DNA from: DASZHJ01 sp035604335
GTDB lineage: Bacteria > Pseudomonadota > Alphaproteobacteria > ATCC43930 > CGMCC-115725
DNA length: 64,000 nt
NCBI GenBank assembly: GCA_035604335.1
Contig: DATNIT010000165.1
Span: 118,832-182,831, forward strand
Direction of reading: 5' to 3'
Numbering within the stretch: the stretch's first letter is position 1; every line of letters starts with the position of its first letter. Positions 20,524-29,024 of this stretch are shown in pieces. The position numbers were made by a program, and so were the translations under genes. A model generated the notes under the pieces. That model was given only the letters and a program-made list of their open reading frames with translations. It was not told the DNA's origin and did not search any database.

Positions 20524-22800
20524 TCATGCGATCGCTTCGTGAGCGGCGAGCGCCGCCAGGTTGACGAGGTCGGAGACCGTGGAGCCCATCTCGACGATCT
20601 GAGCGGGCTTGGCGAGACCCATGATGAGCGGGCCCACATGGATGCCACCGCCGAGCTGCTCCAGGAGTTGCGAGGCGAGATTGGCGGAGTTGAGGCCGGG
20701 CATCACCAGCACGTTGGCCGGCCCGCTCAACCGGCAGAAAGGGTAGCGGTCGCGCATCAGGCGCAAATCCAAGGCCACGTCGGCGCTCATCTCGCCATCA
20801 TACTCGAAATCGAGATTGCGTTGATCGAGGAGCGTCACGGCGTCGCGCACGCGGCGGACCTCCTCGCGGGGCGGATTGCCGAAATTCGCGAAGGAGAGCA
20901 GCGCCACCCGCGGCTCCTGCCCCATCTGCCGCGCCTTCGCCGCGGATTGGACCGCGATGTCCGCGATCTCCTCGGCGGTCGGATAGGCGTGCGCGGTGGT
21001 GTCTGCGATGAACACGACCTTGCCCTTGGTAAGCAGCATGGCAAGCCCGCAGACACGATGGCCGCGCTTGGCGCCCAGTACGCGCTTCACCTGCTCGAAC
21101 GTCTCGAAATAATTCCGCGTGGCGCCGGTGACCAGCGCGTCGGCGTCGCCGCAGGCGACCATGCAGGCCGCGAACACGTTGCGGTCCTGGTTCACCAGCC
21201 GTTGGCAGTCGCGCTGCAGTGCGCCCTTGCGCTGCAGCCGGGTATAGAGGAAATCCGCATAGGCCTCGTTGGCCTTGGAGAGCCGCGCGTTATGCATCTC
21301 GAGGTCGGGCGGCGCTTGCAGGCCCATTTGCGCCAGGTTCTCGCGGATGCGCTCCTCGCGGCCGATCAAGACCGGCGTGCCGTAGCCGCTGGCGCGGAAG
21401 GCGAGGGCCGCGCGGATCACGCTTTCCTCTTCGCCCTCGGCGAACACCACTCGCTTGGGATGCGCGCGCACCTGGTCGAGGATCCGCTGCAGGCTCGCCG
21501 CGGTCGGATCGAGCCGCCCCTTGAGGCTGGTCCGATAGGCCTCCATGTCCTTGATCGGCTTGCGCGCGACGCCGCTCTCCATCGCCGCCTTCGCCACCGC
21601 CGATGGCACCGCCCAGATGAGCCGAGGATCGAACGGCGTCGGCACGATGTACTCGGGTCCGTATTGCAGGCGATTGCCGGAATAGGCTGCCGCCACCTCG
21701 TCGGGTACATCCTCGCGCGCCAGCATCGCGAGCGCCTTCGCGGCCGCGATCTTCATGGCGTCGTTGATGGTGGAGGCGCGCACGTCGAGGGCGCCGCGGA
21801 AGATGTAGGGGAAGCCCAGGATGTTGTTGATCTGGTTCGGGTAGTCCGAGCGGCCCGTGCAGATGATGGCGTCGGAGCGCACCCGCTTCACCTCCTCGGG
21901 CGTGATCTCGGGATCGGGGTTGGCCAAGGCGGCGATCATGGGCTTCGCCGCCATCGCCTTCACCATCGCTGCAGTCACCGCGCCCTTGACCGACAATCCA
22001 AAGAACACGTCGGCGCCCTCGAGCGCTTGCGTGAGCGTGCGCTTCTTGGTCTCGATGGCATGGGCCGACTTCCACTGGTTCATGCCCTCGGTGCGGCCCT
22101 GGTAGATGACACCCTTGGTGTCGCAGAGGATGACGTTCCCGTGCGGCAGCCCCATGGTTTTCAGCAGCTCCACGCAGGCGATCGAGGCGGCGCCGGCGCC
22201 GTTCACCACCAGCTTGATCGATTTGAGCTCGCGGCCCGTGAGGTGCAGCGCGTTGATGAGCGCCGCGGTCGCGATGATCGCGGTGCCGTGCTGGTCGTCG
22301 TGGAACACGGGGATATCGAGGAGCTCGCGCAGGCGCTGCTCGATGATGAAACACTCCGGCGCCTTGATGTCCTCGAGGTTGATGCCGCCGAAGGCCGGGT
22401 GCAGGTAGCGCACGCAGTTGACGAAGGCGTCGACGTCCTTGGTGTCGATCTCGAGATCGACGGCGTCGATACCGGCGAAGCGCTTGAACAGCACCGCCTT
22501 GCCTTCCATCACGGGCTTCGCCGCGAGCGCGCCCAAGTCGCCGAGGCCCAGGACCGCCGTGCCGTTGGAGATCACCGCCACCAGGTTGCCCTTCGACGTG
22601 TAGTCGTAGGCGAGCGCCGGGTTCTTCTGGATGTGGAGGCAGGGGAACGCCACGCCCGGCGAATACGCCAGCGACAGGTCGAGCTGGGTGGCGAGCGGCT
22701 TGGTGGCGGCGATCGCGAGCTTGCCCGGCTGGCCCTCGGAGTGGAAGCGAAGCGCTTCCTCCTCGCTCACTCGGACGACGGAGACCTCTTTGGTGGACAC
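20524..22800 (-). CDS. maeB: NADP-dependent malic enzyme with phosphotransacetylase-like domain
   Basis: It oxidatively decarboxylates malate to pyruvate, producing NADPH. The 758-residue hybrid has the malic enzyme domain first (SLAYSPGVAFPC near 43, YTSKGNLVAVISNGTAVLG near 67, HDDQHGTAIIATAALIN near 165). A C-terminal phosphotransacetylase-like region follows from about residue 430, which in this family is regulatory rather than clearly catalytic. The GTG start has AAGGGGAAA upstream. Placement before phoR is by position only; no metabolic link is evident. Confidence 0.95.
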   Translation of the reverse strand: MSTKEVSVVRVSEEEALRFHSEGQPGKLAIAATKPLATQLDLSLAYSPGVAFPCLHIQKNPALAYDYTSKGNLVAVISNGTAVLGLGDLGALAAKPVMEGKAVLFKRFAGIDAVDLEIDTKDVDAFVNCVRYLHPAFGGINLEDIKAPECFIIEQRLRELLDIPVFHDDQHGTAIIATAALINALHLTGRELKSIKLVVNGAGAASIACVELLKTMGLPHGNVILCDTKGVIYQGRTEGMNQWKSAHAIETKKRTLTQALEGADVFFGLSVKGAVTAAMVKAMAAKPMIAALANPDPEITPEEVKRVRSDAIICTGRSDYPNQINNILGFPYIFRGALDVRASTINDAMKIAAAKALAMLAREDVPDEVAAAYSGNRLQYGPEYIVPTPFDPRLIWAVPSAVAKAAMESGVARKPIKDMEAYRTSLKGRLDPTAASLQRILDQVRAHPKRVVFAEGEEESVIRAALAFRASGYGTPVLIGREERIRENLAQMGLQAPPDLEMHNARLSKANEAYADFLYTRLQRKGALQRDCQRLVNQDRNVFAACMVACGDADALVTGATRNYFETFEQVKRVLGAKRGHRVCGLAMLLTKGKVVFIADTTAHAYPTAEEIADIAVQSAAKARQMGQEPRVALLSFANFGNPPREEVRRVRDAVTLLDQRNLDFEYDGEMSADVALDLRLMRDRYPFCRLSGPANVLVMPGLNSANLASQLLEQLGGGIHVGPLIMGLAKPAQIVEMGSTVSDLVNLAALAAHEAIA

Positions 22801-23020
22801 GGGCGTTTCCCCTTGAAATGCAAGGAGTAAGCCGACAGGCGCCCCCTCCTTGACTATTCCAATCAGTCTAAGGGGGAGACGGCCAGAGCGTCAAAGCGGG
22901 ATGGGGTCGCAGGCGACGTTCGTGCGGAAACCGGAAGCGGCCAATGCCCGGCTTGATCGCGGCGGAGATCACGTGCGAGCGTTGGCCCTAACCGTACCGT
23001 CCTGGGAAAGAAGGTGTCTC

Positions 23021-23299
23021 ATGTGCCGGAACATCAAGACGCTGCATAATTTCAAGCCGCCGGCGACGGATGAGGAGATCCGCGCCTCGGCGCTCCAGTT
23101 CGTCCGCAAGCTCAGCGGCTTCGCGCGGCCCTCCAAGGCGAACGAGGTCGCTTTCGATCGGGCGATACACCGGGTAGCGGAGGCCGCCCACGAACTGCTC
23201 GATGCTCTCGTGACCGCCGCGCCGCCCCGCGACCGCGAGACCGAGGCGGCAAAGGCCCGGGCGAAGGCGGCGGAGCGCTTCGGCTCCGCCCGCGCGTAG
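23021..23299 (+). CDS. DUF2277 family protein
   Basis: A 92-residue soluble protein starting MCRNIKTLHNF, the invariant opening of DUF2277, with VRKLSGFARPSKAN around residue 30. The ATG at 23021 follows GAAAGAAGG; the open frame upstream of it has no family similarity. The C-terminus is an alanine- and charge-rich helix. Function unknown. An 8-bp hairpin overlaps its last codons (about 23268-23290). Confidence 0.85.
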   Translation: MCRNIKTLHNFKPPATDEEIRASALQFVRKLSGFARPSKANEVAFDRAIHRVAEAAHELLDALVTAAPPRDRETEAAKARAKAAERFGSARA

Positions 23300-23312
23300 T
23301 TGGCGGACGCGC

Positions 23313-24929
23313 CTAGGGGCGCTCCGTCCCTGAGAGGATCGGAGACAGACTCATCAGGACACGGCCGACGCTCGCGGGATCGTCATAGATCCACACGGCG
23401 ACACCGCCGCAGTCCAGGACCCGGCTGGGCGCGCCGTAGTGCTGCCGGATCGCGGCCTCATCGAGGCGCGCCATGACGATGTAGTTGTATTGCGGCGCGC
23501 GGGTCCCGTCGTGGATGTCGTGCGTGTACCAGAACCGGTCGTTGCCCCAGTAGTAGGCGGCGCCGTCCCGGCCGATCTGATCGATCTGTAAGCGCCAATC
23601 GCTCGACGCCTCGATGGCGCGCGACCGCCAATAATCTGCAAGGCCGGCCTTGAGCCCCGCCGAGCGCTGCCCCTCGACGAGACAAGCCTCGAGCGGGTGG
23701 TGCAGGCTCAGCTCCGCCGGCGCATGCGGCCCGGCCCAGAAATAGGCAAAGCCAAGCACGATGGTCACGCCACTCAGACCGGTGGCAACGGCGTAGCCGC
23801 GCGCCAGGCCCGTCGCGCGCACGAGCACGGCCGCCGCCCACACGATCGGCCACCACAGCAGAGCGGTGGCGTAGCGATAGCTCGCGAGATCCTCGTAATA
23901 AAGCCCCGTCGCGAGACCCGTGGCGAGCACGCTGCTGGCCGAGGCGACCCACCAGAATTCCTCGGCCTCGGTCGAGCCACCTCGTCCGCGGCCTCGACGC
24001 GCTACGAGCGGGTAGGCGATGAGCGCCAAGAGCGGCAGCACGTCGGCCAGCAGGACCGTCAGTGGGGCCACGGCGGCCAAATCAGCCAAGCTGTCCAGGA
24101 AGGCGTTGGCACGCTCGGGGACGCTCGTCCAGTCGATGGCGGAGATCGGCTCGCGGACCAGCAAGCGGTCGAGCTGGCGAGCGACCGCGACGCCGGCCGC
24201 CAAGCAGCACAGCAGCAAACCCACGCTGGCGGCGGCGATCCTGCGCCGGAGGCTCATGTACGCGAGCACGGCCAGCAGCGCGCCGACGCCGGTGATGATG
24301 AACAGAAAATCCGACAGCACGCCGGCGATCACCAGGCCGAACAGCAGGATCAGCGTCGGGCCGCTGGGTCGCTTGAGCCAACCTCGAGCGACGCTCAACG
24401 CAGCGAGCGAGAGAATGAAACTCCCGCCGTAATGGCTCGGCATGAGCAGCACCAAATGCCGAGAGGCCGGGGTGATCGGCAGTTCGAGCATAAGAGCCGC
24501 GAGCGACAGAAACAGGACCGCCTGCGCTCCGGTCCGCCACTCGCAGCGCGCGATATCGCGGACGATGCCGCCCGCGACCGCGGCGAAAGCGAGGAGCGAC
24601 AGGGCGCCATAGCCGAGCGAGGCGAGGCGCCAGCTCGCCGTGGCGAGCTGGATCGCGCCGTACACCAGCAGGTCCGGCACGATGCTGGGCGCGCGCGCCA
24701 TCTCAAGGCCGGCGTGCGCGTAATCGTGGGTCGAATAATCCCACACCGCCGATGCCAGCTGCAGGCTGTCGCTCTGGATCGCGGTGTCGAGGAACGATTT
24801 GGTGTCGAAGAGGACAAGGCAACCCACGACCGAGCCGGCCGCCACGAGACCGGCGCCCCACGCAGACGCGGCAAAGGCGCCGAGACCCGAGCGGCGCCTG
24901 TCTCCCGTAGGTTCCCCGTCGGGCCTCAG
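23313..24929 (-). CDS. Multispanning membrane protein with C-terminal soluble domain, unknown function
   Basis: About 538 residues with roughly ten hydrophobic helices in the first 400, then a soluble tail (KAGLADYWRSRAIE onward) that ends in a small alpha/beta region. The topology resembles GT39/GT83-like membrane glycosyltransferases, but I see no acidic catalytic pair in the first loop, so I leave it unassigned. The start is unclear: the only candidate giving a full first helix is CTG at 24929, which overlaps the stop of the upstream ureohydrolase (CTGA) and follows GGAAGAG; the next is GTG at 24845. Confidence 0.6.
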   Translation of the reverse strand: MRPDGEPTGDRRRSGLGAFAASAWGAGLVAAGSVVGCLVLFDTKSFLDTAIQSDSLQLASAVWDYSTHDYAHAGLEMARAPSIVPDLLVYGAIQLATASWRLASLGYGALSLLAFAAVAGGIVRDIARCEWRTGAQAVLFLSLAALMLELPITPASRHLVLLMPSHYGGSFILSLAALSVARGWLKRPSGPTLILLFGLVIAGVLSDFLFIITGVGALLAVLAYMSLRRRIAAASVGLLLCCLAAGVAVARQLDRLLVREPISAIDWTSVPERANAFLDSLADLAAVAPLTVLLADVLPLLALIAYPLVARRGRGRGGSTEAEEFWWVASASSVLATGLATGLYYEDLASYRYATALLWWPIVWAAAVLVRATGLARGYAVATGLSGVTIVLGFAYFWAGPHAPAELSLHHPLEACLVEGQRSAGLKAGLADYWRSRAIEASSDWRLQIDQIGRDGAAYYWGNDRFWYTHDIHDGTRAPQYNYIVMARLDEAAIRQHYGAPSRVLDCGGVAVWIYDDPASVGRVLMSLSPILSGTERP

Positions 24930-26146
24930 GATTTTCTCTTCCGGGCGGTACGGCCTTTGGGGGTCGAGGGCCCGCGCGGCCCTGCCGGCCGATCCCGGTG
25001 ACCGAGCTTGCCCTCGACGATCATGGTGCCGAGCGCGTCCAGGATGACGCGGGCTGCGAGCTGCGCCGTGTTGTCGTTGACGTCGTAAGGCGGCGCCACC
25101 TCGACGACCTCCATGCCGCAGAGCCCCTCGCGGGCGATCAGCCGCACCATCTCCAGCGCCTCGCGCGGCAGCAAGCCGCCGGGCTCCGGCGAGCCCGTGC
25201 CCGGCGCGAAGCCGGGATCGATCGAGTCGATGTCGAAGGAGAGATAAACCGCCTTGCAGCCCTTCCAGGCGAGCTCCAGCGCCATCTCCGCCGCCTTCGC
25301 GGGACCGAGCTCGGTGATATCCGTCATGGTCATGACGCTGGTGCCGCGGCGCTTTGCCACGATGGCGCCGGGCCGCGAGCCGTACCAGCCGCCGATCCCC
25401 ATCTGCACGAGGTTCGCGGGATCGCAGTTCGGCAGTCCCACGTCGTGCATGTGGCTGTGATTGCGGTGCGTGGTCGAGGTCGGCTCGTGGGTCGTCCAAT
25501 ACCAGGGCGTCGTGTGCATCCGCTCATCCATGTCCTTCTCCTGGATATCCAGGTGGCGGTCGATGTGGATGATGCCGACATTGCCATCGATGTGGGGCGC
25601 GATGCCGCGCACGTTGGGAAAGCCCAGGCTGTGGTCGCCGCCGCAGATCACCGGAAACACGCCCGAGGTATAGATATGCGAGATCGCCTTCGTCACTTGA
25701 TCGAAGGTCTTCTCGATGTTGCCGGGTATCACGAAGACGTCGCCGATGTCGCAGAAATCGAGCTCCTCGTAGATGTCGACGGCCCCATCCACGGAGTAAC
25801 CGTCATAGAGCGCGGAGATGCGGCGGACCGCCTGCGGCCCGAACCGCGCGCCGGGCCGGAATGTCGTCGCGGTATCGAAGGGCACGCCGACGAACGCCGC
25901 CTCGTAAGCCCCGACCTTGCGGACGTCTTCGCAGTAGGGCGCCTTCATGAAGGTGTTGATGCCCGCGAAAGCCGGCTGATGCCCCCGGCTGAAGCAGGAG
26001 ATTGTCCGGTCGAGGACCGAGTCGGCGGCCTCGAGGCCATAGGCGAGCGAGCGGCGGACCTCCTCCTCTTGTTTATTCTGCGGGATCCGCGAGAGACGCT
26101 TCAGATTGCGGTTGCCGCGAAATTCCGTCCCCTTGCCCTTTGCCAT
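24926..26146 (-). CDS. Long-form ureohydrolase (agmatinase/guanidine-hydrolase-like)
   Basis: A binuclear-metal ureohydrolase of 406 residues, versus about 310 for common agmatinases. The metal ligands are seen as GGDHS (His172), DRHLD (Asp196, His198, Asp200) and SFDIDSIDP (Asp305, Asp307). It has about 75 extra N-terminal residues and a long insertion after the second motif (DMDERMHTTPW and a His-rich stretch to about 235). Ureohydrolases split guanidino groups to give urea. This longer subtype includes nickel-dependent guanidine hydrolases as well as agmatinase-like enzymes, so the substrate is open. Confidence 0.85.
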   Translation of the reverse strand: MAKGKGTEFRGNRNLKRLSRIPQNKQEEEVRRSLAYGLEAADSVLDRTISCFSRGHQPAFAGINTFMKAPYCEDVRKVGAYEAAFVGVPFDTATTFRPGARFGPQAVRRISALYDGYSVDGAVDIYEELDFCDIGDVFVIPGNIEKTFDQVTKAISHIYTSGVFPVICGGDHSLGFPNVRGIAPHIDGNVGIIHIDRHLDIQEKDMDERMHTTPWYWTTHEPTSTTHRNHSHMHDVGLPNCDPANLVQMGIGGWYGSRPGAIVAKRRGTSVMTMTDITELGPAKAAEMALELAWKGCKAVYLSFDIDSIDPGFAPGTGSPEPGGLLPREALEMVRLIAREGLCGMEVVEVAPPYDVNDNTAQLAARVILDALGTMIVEGKLGHRDRPAGPRGPSTPKGRTARKRKS

Positions 26147-26343
26147 CCGCGACCCCCTCCGTTCCCCGGTGGCCGCAACACTAAGTCAGGCGCGCGCCTC
26201 CGGCCAGCCTGCCGGGAAGGCGGTGACACCGAAGTCAGGGATGTTTCGCCGTCTCGAGCCGTAATATAGGTTTAGGTTGCTCGATTGCCCGCGCAGGGTC
26301 TGGCGTGGGCACGAGGCCCATTTGATTACAGGGGGAGACCGCG

Positions 26344-26967
26344 ATGTCCTCGACCCTTCGACTGGCGGCGCTGATCGGAACGCTCGCGCTCGGCGCTTGT
26401 GCCGTGGGACCACCCGCAGGACCGACCGTTGCGGCGATGCCCGCCAAGGACAAGAGCCTCGAAGCTTTCCAGCAGGACGACGCCGTCTGCCGGCAGTATG
26501 CGGGCCAGACGGTGGGATACGCCTCGCCGGCGGACGCCGCCAATCAGAGCATGGCCAACAGCGCCGTCGCCGGCACCTTGCTAGGCGCCGCGGCGGGCGC
26601 TGCGATCGGTGCCGCGGCGGGCAATCCCGCGGCGGGTGCCGCGATCGGCGCGGGCAGCGGGTTGCTGCTTGGCTCGGCCTCGGGCGCCGCCAATTATTCC
26701 GCCGCCTCGGTCCAACGGGGCTACGACATCAGCTACGCCCAGTGCATGACCTCGAGAGGCAACCAAGTGCCCGGGATGGCGTCCGCCGGTCCCGCGGCCG
26801 GGCCCTATGCGGGCGGTCCCTACCCACCGCCGGCCTACGCTTATGCGCCCTATCCCGCTTACTATCCCTATTACTACCCCCCGTATCCCTACTACCCCGG
26901 GCCCGTCATTGGCGTCGGCGTCGGCGTCGGCTTCGGCTTCGGCCATTGCTGGCGCCGCTGGTGCTGA
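26344..26967 (+). CDS. Glycine-zipper lipoprotein
   Basis: A 207-residue lipoprotein with signal peptide and lipobox LGAC (Cys19). A glycine-zipper stretch of GxxxG and AAG repeats (about residues 78-118) probably inserts in or spans the outer membrane. The C-terminal third is very rich in tyrosine and proline (PYPAYYPYYY-like), then glycine. It has two free cysteines near the end (HCWRRWC). Proteins of this kind are envelope structural or stress proteins; no specific role can be read from the sequence. Confidence 0.8.
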   Translation: MSSTLRLAALIGTLALGACAVGPPAGPTVAAMPAKDKSLEAFQQDDAVCRQYAGQTVGYASPADAANQSMANSAVAGTLLGAAAGAAIGAAAGNPAAGAAIGAGSGLLLGSASGAANYSAASVQRGYDISYAQCMTSRGNQVPGMASAGPAAGPYAGGPYPPPAYAYAPYPAYYPYYYPPYPYYPGPVIGVGVGVGFGFGHCWRRWC

Positions 26968-26976
26968 GCGCGCCTC

Positions 26977-27717
26977 TCAGCTCGGCTTCTGGAACTTGAG
27001 CACGAAGATGTCGATCGGGATTTGCGGGTGGAAGATCGGCATGTCGTGGGGATCGTTCGGATTGCGCAGGAAGTCGCCCTCCTCGACGAGCTTGAAGCCG
27101 GCGGCCTCGACCTCCTTCTTCAGAAAATCCTCGTCGATGCGATGGAGCGTCTTCGAGACCGAGGTCCCCACTCCCGGTAGCGACGCGTAATCGGCGATTA
27201 CGAAATAGCCGCCGGGCTTCAACGCGTCGAAGAGCGCGTGGTCCATCTTGGCGCGGTCGACCGGCATGTAGGTCACGTCGTGATAGGCATAGAAGAAGGT
27301 GATGAGGTCGAGATTCTTCACCTCGGGCGGCACGGGATCGTCATAGACGCGCGACAAGTGAGTGACGGTCTGCATGGCCGGCGATTTCGCCCGCGTCTCA
27401 AAGCCCGCCCTCGCCTGCGCCATCATGTCGGGAGCGTCCTGGGCATAGACCTTGCCGGTGGGACCCGCGGCGCGCGCCATCAGCTCGGTGCTGTAGCCGG
27501 CGCCCGCGCCCATATCGAGGATCGTCCAGCCCGGTTGCGCGCCGGTCATCGCGAGGATCTTCACGGGCGCGCGGCGCTCGTCGTTTTTCCGATCGGCGTC
27601 GGTGCGATCGGGCGCGTTGACGACCGCCGCATAGTCCGGCGCCGTCTGCGCGACCGCTGCGGCTGATGCGACGGTGATCGCAAGCGCCACCAGACCTGAG
27701 CGAACGAGTCCGTTCAT
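26977..27717 (-). CDS. Exported class I SAM-dependent methyltransferase-like protein
   Basis: From the ATG at 27717 the protein has 246 residues: a signal peptide (MNGLVRSGLVALAITV, AQT cleavage) followed by a Rossmann methyltransferase fold with motif I ILDMGAGAGYSTE near residue 67 and a GGYFVIADY strand near 175. Similar predicted-secreted methyltransferases occur in proteobacteria, with no known substrate. S-adenosylmethionine is not expected in the periplasm, so either it is not an active methyltransferase or it uses another ligand. It is convergent with the glycine-zipper gene. Confidence 0.8.
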   Translation of the reverse strand: MNGLVRSGLVALAITVASAAAVAQTAPDYAAVVNAPDRTDADRKNDERRAPVKILAMTGAQPGWTILDMGAGAGYSTELMARAAGPTGKVYAQDAPDMMAQARAGFETRAKSPAMQTVTHLSRVYDDPVPPEVKNLDLITFFYAYHDVTYMPVDRAKMDHALFDALKPGGYFVIADYASLPGVGTSVSKTLHRIDEDFLKKEVEAAGFKLVEEGDFLRNPNDPHDMPIFHPQIPIDIFVLKFQKPS

Positions 27718-27787
27718 CCGACCTTCCCCGAATAGCTTGAGGTGAGGCGCCAGCCTAACCCTCGCCGGCCACCGCTGGCAATCGACC

Positions 27788-28912
27788 CTATCCGCTCTCG
27801 GGTAGCGCGTTGCCGAGCCGCTGGAGAACGCCGTCGATCGCCGCAGGGTCCGTCCAGCAGATGGCCGCGACGAGATCGTGGACCGGATCGATCCAGACGA
27901 GATTGCCGCCGGAGCCGCTGGCGCCGAAGCCCTCCGCGGGAGCGCTCGGATAAGTCTTGGCCCCCGTGTTGAGCATCCACATGAAGCCGTAATGCGGATT
28001 GAGTTTCGTCGGCGCGGTCGATTGCGCGATCCAGCTGTCCGGAACGACCTGCCGGCCGCCCCAGCGCCCTTTCCTGAGCACGAGCAGGCCGATCCGCGCG
28101 TGATCGCGCGCGTGCATGAAGAGACCGCCGCCCCAATGGCCGCCGCCCGCGACGGATTGCATGCGCTTCCCGTCGATCTCGACATAGGAATTACGATAGC
28201 CGTGCCATTGCCAATCGTGGGAGGCGCCGATCGGTGCCGCGATCGCGTCGCGGAACACCTCCGGGAGAGGTCGGCGGAAGCGGCGGAGCAGCGAGAGTGC
28301 CAGCCGGTTCACGCGGATGTCGTTGTATTCCCAATACTCGCCGGGCTCGCGCAGCGCGCGCGGCGTGCCTTTCTTGGCGCTCGCCTCGTTACCGAGGTCG
28401 CGGTTCCGGTCGATGAGGTCGGGCTTGTCCCAGAGCGTGCCCTCCCACTCCGAGGTGTGGTTGAGGAGCTGACGCCAGGTGACCTTGGCATTGCGAGGCG
28501 AGGCGAAGCCGCCGTCGTCCACCAGCTTCGCCACGGGCTCGTCGATATCCCCGATGAGCCCGCGCTCGACCGCGATCCCCGCGACCAGGCTCAGGTACGC
28601 CTTCGCGATGCTGAAGCTCATGTCGGGGCGGGCGGTGTCGCCCCACTCCGCGACGATCAGGCCACGATGGAGCACGATTCCGTTGGGTCCGCCGCGCGGG
28701 CCCACTGGCCCGATGATCTCGTTCCAGGGCGGCGGCTCGGAAAAGCCCCGGATGATCTCGGCCTCGACATCGCGCGACCACGGCGTCTCGTGCGCCGCCG
28801 CATGGGCAGCTGCGGTCGCGACCGCCTCGGGATCGAGCCCGGTCTCGCCGCGGAGAGCGTGCCGCCACTCGCCACCATGGGGCGGCGGTATATAGGGTTT
28901 ATCGACCGACAT
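27788..28912 (-). CDS. Beta-lactamase-class-C-like serine hydrolase
   Basis: The 374-residue protein belongs to the serine beta-lactamase/esterase/PBP-like superfamily. The nucleophile motif S101-IA-K104 (in MSFSIAKAYL) is preceded by a GIVLHRGLIVAEWGD strand, and a Tyr-containing EYNDIRVN near 195 occupies the YxN position. There is no clear signal peptide, which suggests a cytoplasmic esterase or peptidase rather than a lactamase. It is upstream of the exported methyltransferase on the same strand with a 70-base gap. Confidence 0.82.
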   Translation of the reverse strand: MSVDKPYIPPPHGGEWRHALRGETGLDPEAVATAAAHAAAHETPWSRDVEAEIIRGFSEPPPWNEIIGPVGPRGGPNGIVLHRGLIVAEWGDTARPDMSFSIAKAYLSLVAGIAVERGLIGDIDEPVAKLVDDGGFASPRNAKVTWRQLLNHTSEWEGTLWDKPDLIDRNRDLGNEASAKKGTPRALREPGEYWEYNDIRVNRLALSLLRRFRRPLPEVFRDAIAAPIGASHDWQWHGYRNSYVEIDGKRMQSVAGGGHWGGGLFMHARDHARIGLLVLRKGRWGGRQVVPDSWIAQSTAPTKLNPHYGFMWMLNTGAKTYPSAPAEGFGASGSGGNLVWIDPVHDLVAAICWTDPAAIDGVLQRLGNALPESG

Positions 28913-29024
28913 GCGCGGCCCCTTCCAGTTTGTCGCGGCAGTCTAGGAGGGAGTGGGAGCCAGGGTCAAAACCAAGGGCACGAAGGCCCTGGGCGGTTTT
29001 CCACCGCGGCGCTAGGCTTTGGCC

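Noticed and set aside
20503..22830. Very long open frame antisense to maeB (and similar ones opposite pstABC, mutS, dnaK, glnD)
   Set aside because: High GC removes stop codons from the opposite strand. These frames have no recognisable domains, are rich in Arg, Gly and Ala, and mirror well-supported genes.
23268..23290. Terminator at the end of the DUF2277 gene
   Set aside because: An 8-bp stem is present but it lies inside the coding sequence and has no T-run.
26147..26343. Guanidine riboswitch upstream of the long ureohydrolase
   Set aside because: No ykkC-type conserved blocks could be recognised on the minus strand, so the substrate idea gets no support from here.
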